This document shows positions 52,483 through 62,710 of a stretch of 64,000 nucleotides of DNA, piece after piece (within the stretch, counting starts at the first letter, position 1; each line of letters starts with the position of its first letter). Source of the DNA: Axinella damicornis (lineage: Eukaryota; Porifera; Demospongiae; Axinellida; Axinellidae); contig OZ007509.1 of the NCBI GenBank assembly GCA_963931865.1, positions 9,357,125 to 9,421,124 of the forward strand, read 5' to 3'. The notes below the pieces were generated by a model. It saw only the letters and a program-made list of their open reading frames with translations, ran no database searches and was not told the origin of the DNA. The position numbers and the translations under genes were made by a program.

Positions 52483-53574
52483 ATGTATTCCCGCAAACGA
52501 CCAGCACCTCCCGAGCTACACAACTTCGACGATGTTAGCCAGCCATATCCGAATGCAAATTTGCACGCAGTCATCAAATCCCTCTCTCCAGTGAAGAAAG
52601 GAAGGCATTCCATCTATTTTGATGGTGTGCTGACAGATGGTAGCTCTACACTGCGTCTGGTCGGGTTCCGTTCAGAGCAACAAAAACGGCTGAGTACCTT
52701 CTCAAGGGACAAAACTCCAATCAGCCTGCAAAACTGCGAAATAAAGCAGTCCCGTCAAGGCCATCAGATGGAGGTGATGCTAAAAAATTCTACTCAGATT
52801 GTGAAATCTCCGAAAATAATCGAGATACCTGACGAAGAAGATATCCCCGAGATTCCTGCAGTCATAACTCTTTCTCAGATACAACACGTCCAACAGTACC
52901 AAAAAGTGTCAACTGATGTCAAAGTCCTGGTCAAAAGAGAGCCAATTTTCGTTTCAACTGGGAAGATGAAACAAGATGTCATAGTAGCTGACCACACTTC
53001 CACAATGAAGGTCACTTTGTGGGAAGACTACGTCAATGTCATGGAAGAAGATAAGAGCTACTCCCTGACTGACTTTGTAGTCAGAGAATACAATTACCGC
53101 CAGTATCTGTCAATGCCCAAAGAGGGGGCTACAGTCAAACCTATTGAAGACATAGGGGAAGTAGATCGACCAGAGGACGACTCGGACTATGAGCTGGTTG
53201 GAAGCCAAATATCAAATGCTCAGATTATTGGCGTCCCACAACTGGACTCATACAAGATGTGCCTCAAATGTAAAGCTAGAGTTGAGGCACTCACAGTCCC
53301 CCTTGGTAGATGCTCCAAGGGGGACTGTGCGATGATGCAAAGATATGACCTTTGTAGCGAGCAGCTTTCTGCACGGCTTCTGGTGCTACACCACTCATCT
53401 ACTTCCGACAACAAATTCTACAAATCTCTCCAAGCTTTTGGGAGTGTCGTGCAGCGACTTGCTGGAGTAGAAGATGGAGAAGAAGTCACTGTCGACGATC
53501 TCCTCAACACTCCGCCATTCAAATCCATCTCTTACAATGACAAGAACGTTGTAACCGGATTCACAAAGGTGTGA
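52483..53574 (+). CDS. RPA-like single-strand DNA-binding protein of Helitron
   Basis: An intact 363-residue frame from the first in-frame ATG. Two OB-fold-like regions are visible: residues ~25-105 (LHAVIKSLSPVKKGR...YFDGVLTDGSSTLRLVGF) and ~130-230 (VSTDVKVLVKREPIF...VADHTSTMKVTLWEDY). A Cys motif near 260-290 (CLKCKARVEAL...GRCSKGDC) resembles the zinc ribbon of the RPA70 C-terminal DNA-binding domain. Several animal and plant Helitrons encode such a protein, presumed to coat the displaced strand. It lies in the same orientation as the intact Rep-helicase and shares flanking element repeats, so it probably belongs to that Helitron. A diverged host RPA paralogue is less likely. Confidence 0.8.
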   Translation: MYSRKRPAPPELHNFDDVSQPYPNANLHAVIKSLSPVKKGRHSIYFDGVLTDGSSTLRLVGFRSEQQKRLSTFSRDKTPISLQNCEIKQSRQGHQMEVMLKNSTQIVKSPKIIEIPDEEDIPEIPAVITLSQIQHVQQYQKVSTDVKVLVKREPIFVSTGKMKQDVIVADHTSTMKVTLWEDYVNVMEEDKSYSLTDFVVREYNYRQYLSMPKEGATVKPIEDIGEVDRPEDDSDYELVGSQISNAQIIGVPQLDSYKMCLKCKARVEALTVPLGRCSKGDCAMMQRYDLCSEQLSARLLVLHHSSTSDNKFYKSLQAFGSVVQRLAGVEDGEEVTVDDLLNTPPFKSISYNDKNVVTGFTKV

Positions 53575-53900
53575 CTGCTGAACTGTCACATCATCATCCT
53601 GAACTGTCACATCATCATCCTGAACTGTCACATCATCATCACTTGTATGTTATCCTCCTTACTGATCATTCTAGCTATCCACTCATTCTATACAGCGACC
53701 CATTCTAGCTATCCACTCATTCTATATAGCGATCCATTCTTGCTATCCACTCATTCTATATAGCGACCCATTCTAGCTTTCCACTCATTCTATATAGCGA
53801 CCCATTCTAGCTATCCACTCATTCTGTATAGCTCTAGCTATCCATCATGGCCAGATTATCCACTCATTCTGTATAGCTCTAGCTATCCATCATGGCCAGA
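53575..53900. repeat. Tandem repeats downstream of RPA gene
   Basis: CTGAACTGTCACATCATCAT occurs three times right after the stop codon. ATTCTAGCTATCCACTCATT with TATATAGCGACCC follows about six times (53660-53830). A TAGCTCTAGCTATCCATCAT unit comes twice, then a duplicated CAAGTGTACAAACAAG block (53910-53980). Confidence 0.9.
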
Positions 53901-53984
53901 TTATTTCATTCAAGTGTACAAACAAGCAGTACACTAGTACATGAATTATTCATTCAAGTGTACAAACAAGGAGTACACTAGTAC

Positions 53985-55374
53985 ATAACTGATGTATTCT
54001 CGCGGGCCAGAACTTAACATTCCGCCTTGAGTTTGATGCTAGTCCCATGAGGAGAACATAAAACATGCATGCATTGACAGTTACTATAGCTTACCTAAGA
54101 CGCGTCTGTGTAGATTTCATTCTGTCCTTGTTCTCTCTTAACGATGGAACTCGAGAGAGCACTTTGCCACAACGGAGATGTAATCCCAGGCCGCGGAGGC
54201 CCAGGCCACACCCCCTCCCGAAGAGTTGCGCCATGCGCCATGCGCTAATTAGCCTCGTTCCCAGGCTCCCTCAACCTGGGAACGGGTAGTTCTCCCAATA
54301 GGAAGTTAGTCTCGCAGGGCCAGACCCACACAGAAATAGGAAGTTGTTTCAAGTGGTTTCAGAATTCAGATAGGTTAGAGTGATTTGACATGATTTTGGT
54401 AAGCGTTCAGTAGAGTAACATCATGAACATAATGAGATTGGTCATTTTGACCTAGTGCAATTTCTACCAATACAATTTGCACATTCTGAAACATCTTTTT
54501 CACTGTACTAATTGGTGACTAATATTCTTGCAGACTTAATGATGTTCTTGATTCAAGTTATTCTTGTAACAATATCAAATCTCTAGCAACTTGATGATAC
54601 AAATATTGTAATTGCTGAAGAATATCTGACCAACATAACTATGCTTCTGTTAACAGCTTTGGGATAGTTTTCATATTGAGAACGGACCATTCATCCTTTC
54701 AAGACTCTTGAGAATATTGGTTGATCTACAGTGGATGATTTCCTCACCATCCATCTGAGAAAGAGGGTAGAAAGTAGCTAAATTGTTTGTGACTCTGGGC
54801 AAAAACAACAAACACACACACACACACACACACACACCACCACCACCACCACCACCACCACCACAATACCTTCCATTCTGTTGCCAAGAGCAATTATCAC
54901 ATTTCTTAGTAATTACCACTTACATCTCGATCACTTAGCCCATTTACTATCATCTGTGGTGCACATGATAGCCCTCACAGGGGTTGCTTGCCCTGGTTGC
55001 CCAAGATCAATCCATGAATTATCACATGCACATACGTAACTATGCCCTATATGGAAATCTAAGCCGGGTTCTGTCACATGCATCAATTGAGTGCCCGTTG
55101 AAACACCGTACAGTCTTTCATCAGTACGCATGTGCCAAGATCAATCTAATCTCAAAGCTATAGCTAGCTACCAAGCAAACCTTGTTGGTTTAACCAAACC
55201 ATCTCAACACTTGTCAACCAACCGCCGAGACAATTTTTCAAAAAAGGCGCCTTGTTATAAAAGGGATGGGACTGAGGCTGGTTGGTTGCATTTCTCCTTG
55301 GTTCTTAGAGGTAGAATATGACACGCCATCACTAAATCCTTTTTAATTTTACGGAGAAAATGTTGTGCCTCTAG
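53985..55374. other. No gene recognised
   Basis: Contains a TAGCCTCGTTCCCAGGCTC foldback (54248-54290), a CA tract running into a CAC tract (54808-54865) and no supported exon. The last 60 bases recur inverted near 39425-39480. Confidence 0.5.
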
Positions 55375-55426
55375 TTTTCTTTCGCTGTCTTCCATGTTCA
55401 ACATCCGTTATTTCTGTTGAATTCAG

Positions 55427-56418
55427 TGCTGCAGTTGTGGATCTGAAGAACGAGCACGAACTGGACAAGCAGCACCTGCAGAGTCTGCTGCACAGGCAGG
55501 ACGTGGAGGCTCTGAAGACTGTACACTCACACACCAGGTAGCAAGACTGAGAACGAGAGTGGTTGAATTTATCCCTTAACTTGAGGAGATTGTTTCAGAG
55601 CAGTTTGGCCATAGTATTGCATATCCACTTTTATAGAATCTTGCTACTCTAGACCACAATGATCTTGGCCTGAGCCTGCTATGTGCTGTCCAATGTCGTA
55701 TTTTTGAGCACTGGGAGTATTGACTACCCCCTCTCCTCTCCCCCCTCCCCCTCTTCTCACCCCTCACTCCTTCTCTCATGCTAGGCTGAGCTCACTCCCT
55801 CCCACCTCCGCACTCATGCACTACTAACTGCGGACCTCCTTCCCACTCTTTCCCGAGGGCCAGCCCTGTGCACTTCCCCCTATTCCTGCATCCTTCTCTC
55901 TCCTCTTCCTCTGTGAAGTCCTCTCTTGCCCACCTCCAGCGTAGCAGAAACGTGAAGGAAATGGTCCTCCTAGCCGAGAAGGTAGTCATCCACACACACA
56001 CACACACACAAGAACAAACACACATGAAAACACAACACCCACACACTTACACACGCACACACACACCACTCACACTTGCACACACACACACGCAGCATGC
56101 AAACACAGCCACACACACATGCACCCACATGCACACACCCACGTGTGCACGCACACACATGCACACACGCCTACAAACGCACATGCACACACACACATAT
56201 ACACTCACCACACACACTCCTACTGAAACACGCACATACACATATTAGCCTCGTACCCGGCACGCGAGAGAGCTCTCTCTTGCACCAGGTACGAGGCTAG
56301 CATGCACCAGTTGTGACTTCTTTATTATCTTTGCTAACAGGACAGAGAAGATTTGGAAGAGGAGTGTAAATTTCTGGAATCACTGCAGAACAATACCGGA
56401 GTGTTCCTGGATGGATAA
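55427..56418 (+). pseudogene. FBF1: FBF1 copy 2, 3' part with intact C terminus
   Basis: Exon 55427-55537 (AAVVDLKNEHELDKQHLQ...RQDVEALKTVHSHTR) matches copy A with one extra in-frame Leu codon. After a shared intron, homology to copy A ends at the acceptor near 55780, and the middle coiled-coil exons are missing. An exon ending 55981 encodes FPRASPV...SSLAHLQRSRNVKEMVLLAEK and the last exon 56341-56418 encodes DREDLEEECKFLESLQNNTG and TAA. This matches the FBF1 C-terminal end (RLALL...EQDRDFLE-EQFFLETLKK). The C-terminal exons are clean, but the junction at 55780 is out of phase, so the copy looks internally deleted. Its 5' exons are at 25.3-25.6 kb. Confidence 0.7.
55990..56245. repeat. CA-rich microsatellite in last FBF1 intron
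   Basis: CACACA-rich sequence with ACGCACATGC variants. The His/Thr-repeat open frames across it are artefacts. It is followed by a TAGCCTCGTACCCGG foldback (56248-56300). Confidence 0.9.
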
Positions 56419-56864
56419 CTTATTGTGGCAATACCTCAGCTCATCACTGGCAGCAACATAGTTGGTTGTGCAACACATCACTTTGTATTAATGCATGAAA
56501 TGCAGAGAAATGAAGCTAATAGAACTACAGCTAGCTAGCCCCGCTCAGATCATGCAGGAACATTAGCACATACAGTGACTGTGATCAGCTAGTGTTTGTT
56601 TACTGTGAATACACTTGGAGTTGGAGTGTGACCCCGTGACATTTTCATCTGTCTATGTATGTAGCCGTCTGTCCTGCTGAGCACACGGTGTACTGGATCA
56701 GTGTGCAGCATGTATACGAATGTGTGTGTCTGCTTTGCTTCACTCAAATGTGGTGAATGGGTGGTTTGTGCTGATAAGGTCGCAGTTAATCTTTGGAGCC
56801 ATGAATTCTGGGTGGTAGAGATGCTGACCCAAAGTTCATGACCCAAAGCTTCCACTCTGGTAAT

Positions 56865-57690
56865 CACTACAACTTGAACTTGAAGAAGTTGAGTTTCTAG
56901 TGTAAGCATAAGCAGCTGCAGCTACTGGTATCTACACTGCTACCGGTGGCCAGGTCACTGGTACTCTGAGTGACAATCAATACTCTCTGCCTCCGTACAA
57001 TTTGAGGAGGAGAGGTAGTCTTTCCGATGCTCTTCAATCTCTGAGTGCAGCTGGTCAAAGCATAGTGCACCCACTGATGGGGTGACACTCCCATTGACAC
57101 TGTAGTCAGAGATGCGACCGGAGTCAAGAAGTTTTGACCGTCATTTTTGCTGCTTGACCGCATCACAAACAGACACTTGACCATTTGACCATAGATAGTA
57201 TAAACCGGTTACCGGTTTATAGTATCTATGGTTTGACTATCGTGTACTATCAGCTTGACCGCTAATAGTATACGGAAGAATGCGTAGCGACTCCACCCCT
57301 TCCTTAATATACGGGGTCAAGTCTGACTTAGCCTAGTCTCGTTCCCAGACCCACAATACGCGCGGAAGAGGGTCTGGGCACGAGACTAGACTTAGCCTCG
57401 TTACCAGGCTCCTCCCCTTGCGCGCGCCGACGATCATCGCGCGCACACATACGTACACGTACGTATATACACGTACACGGGGCCGAGACTAGGGCTAAGG
57501 GAGGGCTATCTGCGAGTGTCACCACTTGTTCTTGGTCGTGTCGACGCGTTATTATTCGCTCTTTGCGCCTTGTGAAGAAAGTTTATATCCCAGAACCCAT
57601 CCAAGATGGATCTAAGACGAGGATGAGCAAGGTAAAGATATTGTCAAGAATTGATTTGTTTTGGTGGGCTTTCAATAGAGTATGTATGGA
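56865..57690. repeat. Duplicate of 24.44-25.07 kb (divergent promoter region)
   Basis: AAGCATAAGCAGCT, the FDQLHSEIEEHRKD exon (minus strand, about 56990-57066), and the GACGCGTTATTATTCGCTC to GTAAAG segment (57540-57636) match 24445-25020 in order. A TTGACCG-rich foldback piece (57076-57180), a mirrored CCGGTTACCGGTTTATAG hairpin (57200-57215) and TAGTCTCG elements (57338-57490) have been inserted between them. Confidence 0.75.
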
Positions 57691-57845
57691 AAATAGGTGC
57701 CTGTACATGTATGTAGGCCCTAGGGAGCTTCAGCACTTAGAGGCTTCCCGCTGGCTAATGTGGTAGTAAAGTGTGACCCATACTGTTTCTGCTTACATGT
57801 ATAATTTAGCTTGCATGGACCACTGTGTACCATTGGTGCAAATTA

Positions 57846-57979
57846 TGTCCACAAAACCACTTCTATACTGTTCAAAAGGCAATAGGGAGGTTTCCACACT
57901 GAACGCTGCTCTGACAGGAATGAACGGAGGTCCGAAGGGAAATTTGAAGGAAGAAGAGCCCAAAAGTCTGAAATCAGGT
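57846..57979 (+). CDS. Possible exon, unknown product
   Basis: A frame starting MSTKPLLYCSKGNREVST and running through NGGPKGNLKEEEPKSLKS ends at a good donor (AAATCAG/GTATGC). It follows the duplicated first-exon-like segment at 57540-57630, so it might be the second exon of that gene. No family was recognised, and no next exon could be joined with confidence. Confidence 0.3.
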
Positions 57980-58216
57980 ATGCATGTAGACTTGTTCCCA
58001 GGCCCCGGGCCTGGGAAAGAGACTAGTATGCGTGATATACATACATCCACCAGGTTCAGAGAATTGCTGAAGTAATTCACTGAAGCGCTGTTAAGGTTAC
58101 GGGATACCCTGTGCTCATGAAATATACATAACGTACAAGTTACCTTTGTCTCTCCGCACAGGAACTAGCTAGAGACACGCAACAAAAACGAGCAATACGA
58201 GTACCTTCTAGCTGGT

Positions 58217-58540
58217 ATGATCTTAGCACCTGAGTACAACATGCCAACACGGGCAGTGGCATCAAAGTTCAAGGTCGAGTTGGCGATTTTTGGCGTCAGA
58301 TTTTGCAATCAGAAAGGGCTAACAGGCCAGCTTGGCAGCACCCATGGGAAGTTTTCAACTGACTGGAGGGCGACTCGGAGCGACTTCGCTTCGCTGCCGT
58401 TGGAAAAACGAGTGATGGTCGTTCATACCACAAAGCCATTCCGTTTTCGCCAGATCAGGCAAGTAGAACGCACAGTATCTCACGAACAGGATGTTTATCT
58501 CGGTAAAACTTTTCGAGCCGCCCTGCCCCTTTCTTTGTAG
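58217..58540 (+). CDS. Unrecognised 107-residue open frame
   Basis: Starts MILAPEYNMPTRAV and ends LGKTFRAALPLSL at TAG. The composition looks ordinary and not repeat-derived, and a purine-rich stretch precedes it, but no motif was recognised and no neighbouring exon supports it. Confidence 0.2.
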   Translation: MILAPEYNMPTRAVASKFKVELAIFGVRFCNQKGLTGQLGSTHGKFSTDWRATRSDFASLPLEKRVMVVHTTKPFRFRQIRQVERTVSHEQDVYLGKTFRAALPLSL

Positions 58541-58559
58541 AATTGAAATCCAGTCTGAT

Positions 58560-60190
58560 ATACGCTTAGATGTAAGTTCAGCGATAAAAAACTGACGCCA
58601 AAGTCGCACACACATTTCACTGTTGACTGTAAACCGCAAGCGCGCGCCGCGCATGCGCAATTGCAAACTGTAACCCGTAACCTTAAGGGTGAGATGAGTC
58701 TCATTCCTAGACTAGTGTTTAGTGTTCCCAAGTGGAAATTTGTCAATTGGTAGGTGTGGTCAGAGTTGTGTATCTGCTTAGGACTGTGGGAGCAGTTTTG
58801 GGCCCAGCAACATACATGTACTTGCAAAGTATGTAACAGACGTGCTGGGACCACTCACTGTATGTAAGGCCTGGGTCAGGCCAATTTCTGGTGAAAAGTG
58901 ATATGCTATATTCTTTTAGCAATTTCTCCAATAAGTTAGACTGTATCAAAACCAAACACATTTTATGGGTATAAGTATGTCTAGTCTTCATGAAAATTAT
59001 ATAATTTCTCTGGGATAGCGCTCACGTGAGCAAGGAGGACGCCACAAGTTGAGCCACACCCAGCCAAGTTTTTGGCCCAAGATACGCAAAACGTACACAT
59101 CACGAACTCTAACTTTTAAGGTTGCATATTGAAAGACTCACTTGGTTCTATCTTTTGGACGCGTAGATTAGCCTAGCTCGCTCAGGAACATACCTAACCA
59201 AGCCAGCCAGTCGTGAGTTGGCCACCCCAGGTAGAACTTCAACCGTCAATAACGAACTTCAGCATCCATGAACGAGAAATCTACGCGGTAGACTAATAGA
59301 GCTACACAAGCTAAGACCTTCATGGTACACAGAAACTCACTAGCTACTCGGGAAGTTTTGCGTATAATCGGTAACGCTCTACCACTGTCTCTATGCGGCC
59401 ATTATCAAATGACAGTCACGTGAAAACTGCTGGGCACACCCTCAAAATAGTTATTGTGGGCGGAGTCTACACCACTTAAGATCAGGCAGCTGCATGGTAC
59501 TCGATATAAGACACTACATTGATCGCAACAAGCAATGCACATAATGTACAATCGTAATAGCATGATTATAATACAGTTATAAGGCTGTGTGACAGGAGAC
59601 TTGATAATTCTTTGGGCCCATACAGCTGCAAAGTGGAGAGATAATTGTAGTGTGACACCAACACAGCACTCCTACATTCATCTCAGGCCAAGACTTGCAT
59701 GCAGTGAGTGAGGTTACACACAAAGCTTGCTGAACGTAGTACGTAGCTACATAGTCTCGGTACCGAGACTAGTAGCCAGCTACACTCAACACGTCACATG
59801 GTAAGTGTTTAACAGTCCTGCTACGCCATTAAATTCGCTCCCAAGATAGCATACTATGACTAACCATCTGTTCGGAGTTGCCTCGAACGTCTGCCTACTG
59901 TCAGAGCTCTGTCCTGCCCGTGTGAGAGTCTGGCCCGCGAGACAACACACAACACTCGTTTGTTCAACGGTCACATGACAGTCATGCGCTGAGTACGCCG
60001 CGCGCTGCAATATTGGTGGCGCGCGTTGGTGCGGGCTGGCCTATTTCGACCCAAGCCTTACGTACAGTGAGCACTTCAAAGTGGATAGCAACACATGTAT
60101 ATAAACTAGCAGAATGTATAACATTGTAAGGTGAGCCTGAGCGAGTGCATGCATATGCAGCATTCATTTGAATGTAACTCTGTCACACTG
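58560..60190. other. No gene recognised
   Basis: Intergenic or intronic sequence with a small TAGTCTCGGTACCGAGACTA palindrome (59753-59772). Short frames on both strands show no motif. Confidence 0.4.
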
Positions 60191-60195
60191 TGGAC

Positions 60196-60947
60196 AGACC
60201 CCCCTGAAAAGCGGTCCCCCCGGACTGTCCACGGCAGAATAATCTGTCCCCCCGGACCAAATATTGCAGCCATATGATACCTGGTCACCCTTGCTGTAGC
60301 CTTGTTCCCAGGCCGTTTTGGGAGGGAGAAACGGCCTGGCAGCTTCCGCCAGTTCAAACTGTTTACGGACGTAACGTCACGGCAGTTGCATACCTCATTC
60401 AATCAGTGAAGTCCGCGTGATACTTCCGATATATTTTCACCGGCTGAGAACAGTCCTCTTTCCTGTTCGTGGAAGCAACTGTTTGCGCAGGTTCTGCGAC
60501 GGAAGGCAAGCAGAAGACGAACGAACAAAAGTCGTCTTGCAGAGCACCTACACTAGCGCGATCGAGCGATCAACTATTGCGATGAATGGGCCGTGACTGA
60601 AACTGTTCAACGCATGATGCAATTCGGTTTACTGTTGTCATGTGACAGCGAGCTGAAATCTGATTGGGACTCAACTCTCTGGCAGCGGAAGTAACAGTTT
60701 GAACTGGCGGAAGTTGCCAGGCCGTTTCTCCCTCCCAAAACCGGCCTGGGAACGAGGCTACCCTTGCTATAGATGGTCCCACCACATAGATGCATGATCT
60801 GTGACGAGCGCTCGGCGGGGTACATACAGGTAAGGTTGTCCAGCTTGGCTGTTCAAGTTGGGAAGAAATCAGGCCCTCCTTCCCCGTGAGTGATACTCCA
60901 ATTATTCTGCCGTGGACAGTCTGGGGGGACCGCTTTTGGGGGGGACC
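60196..60947. mobile_element. GACCCCCC foldback element hosting a nested MITE
   Basis: GCGGTCCCCCCGGACTGTCC with CACGGCAGAATAAT at the left is mirrored as ATTCTGCCGTGGACAGTC and GGGGACCGCTTTTG at the right. The inner part contains the MITE at 60297-60760. Confidence 0.75.
60297..60760. mobile_element. TAGCCTYG MITE nested in foldback
   Basis: About 70-base inverted repeats: TAGCCTTGTTCCCAGGCCG through GGCGGAAG-type sequence, ending GGGAACGAGGCTA. Flanks CCCTTGCTG and CCCTTGCTA form a 9-base target duplication with one mismatch. Confidence 0.9.
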
Positions 60948-61805
60948 AATTATAGTATGACAACTCAACCTCAGGCTGTAGAATTGCAGCACAAGAACTG
61001 TATGGACAGTACATGATGATCTTGTATAGCTACATGCGGCACGAGCAGACAGTGAAAGCACTCGCTGTCTTCTTTCGCTATGCAGTAGCTCCCATGACTG
61101 TAGCCATTGAAGAGCAGAGGTCTACGAGTCAGTGACTTTAACACAGTGAGCAACCGTGCAGCCGCGAGTCGCGATCGGTGAACATGTAGCTAGCTAGCTA
61201 TATAGCTCAGTGAAGTCGCACTTTCACAGTCTAACTGTGTTAACTGTCTAGTGAGATCTTAGTGTCCCCACACACCTCAGGGATTGAGGAAAACTGGTTA
61301 CCAGATTGAGCAGGTACGAGGATCTTGTATATATGGAAGTAGTCTAGCCACTAGCCCTCTCCACCCGGCCTTCCACACGCACACATGGCAGCCAAGTGGA
61401 GAGGGGCTAGCGGCTACACTGGGAATGCCTCAGCCAAATTCTAGTATTGAGTAGGTCTTGGGTTCAAATTAGAGCTGTACAGTACAGCTTACACAGCACC
61501 AATTAATCGGTCAGATATCAATTATGAGGAATCCAATAATCGATTAGGGCTTGAAGCTTGACCCATGCACAGGGAATGACATGACATACTGCTCAATCTT
61601 CCGCTGCTCTGTCTGACTACTCGGGCTCGCTGTACACCACCTGATGGTACAATGACGAATGATTCTTAAGATCTGTTGTACCACGGCAGGAGCAACCACA
61701 GAGTTTCCAAAATGTCTTGCTCCCAGCCATCAGCTTTCCTGTTCCAGCATCCTTTTTGTAGCCAATTTGCTTCCAAACTGCAGAAAATTAATTGGTGTTT
61801 GGAGA

Positions 61806-62223
61806 TGGCTGATAATTACTGGAAGCTCAGTAGGGGCTTGCTTGATAGTAAATGATGAGAGAGAGAGAAATTAATGCACAGAAAAAATTCTGGGACCAGC
61901 TGGGATTCGAAGCCAAGACCTTCTGGATGCTAGTCAGATGCTCATACCACTGAGCCACTGGGCCCACGGCAGAGGAGCAGCACACAAGCTACATATAGCA
62001 GCATTGTGTGGAGGCCTCAGCCGACTGATTCTCTCTCTCTCGGTGGCTGGACCGAATTGGGGTGTTTGTGCTTTGACAAACTATCTATCCCAATCGTGAC
62101 ACAAAGTCCGCAACTTGTGGAGTCCCCTGCGGATGGGGTTGCGGGCCTGGGTGGGTTGGCTATACAAGCACATTGCCTGAGCGGACACTCTCACTATCCA
62201 CCACCACAGCCTCCGGCACAGTT
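61806..62223 (-). mobile_element. Insertion with tRNA-like head (SINE-like)
   Basis: This ~418-base block is absent from copy A, where GGTGTTTGGAG runs straight into CTTGAATTGATCAGC. On the minus strand 61965-61892 forms a tRNA-like unit: A box TGGCTCAGTGGTATGAGC, anticodon loop CTAGCAT (AGC, Ala-like), B box CTTCGAATCCCAGC. The acceptor stem pairs six of seven. The T stem is poor, which favours a tRNA-derived SINE over a gene. No clear poly-A tail or target duplication was seen. Confidence 0.6.
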
Positions 62224-62291
62224 GCTTGAATTGATCAGCATTTGTGGCAACTTGCTGATTCTTGGGTGTACGTTAATAATAGTAAGAAATT

Positions 62292-62574
62292 GGGGGGGGG
62301 GGGGGGGGGGGGGGGGGACAACGTCTGTGTGCACATGGTATAATGTAGCAGACTGTTCCACGTCTGCACTTGCATTTCAATATTCATAGCCGGATATTGG
62401 TCCAGCAGGAAGTACGTATTGGTAACAGTCACACATGACTTGTGCATTCAGCACTAGCCAGCAGATCCGGGTGATCTGGCAGTTGGCTTTTACAGAAGCC
62501 CAGGGGAATGCATGGTGTGGGAAATATGTGTGTAGGGGAGAGGGGAGAGCATGGTGTATGTTTTTAGGTGGGGA

Positions 62575-62622
<48 letters not shown>
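62292..62622. repeat. Poly-G run and GT microsatellite
   Basis: A G run of about 26 bases (62292-62318) and a GT tract (about 62578-62621) correspond to shorter tracts in copy A at 12759 and 14460. Confidence 0.9.
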
Positions 62623-62710
62623 ACACACGTTGAATACTGCATAATGCAATTTGTGGTTGACAGCAGTTCTTAGTGCCAGCAAAACCGGAACACACATGCA
62701 CTACTTCCAG

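Larger units (their letters stand above)
26280..55374. mobile_element. 29-kb composite insertion in an FBF1 intron
   Basis: Homology to copy A stops at 26279 (A position 10837) and resumes at 55375 (A position about 10837). The two halves therefore abut without loss. Everything between behaves as one or more nested insertions: minisatellites, hAT, DIRS, CR1 end, Helitron and their own insertions. Sequence next to the right border (55317-55374) recurs inverted at about 39425-39480. Confidence 0.7.
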
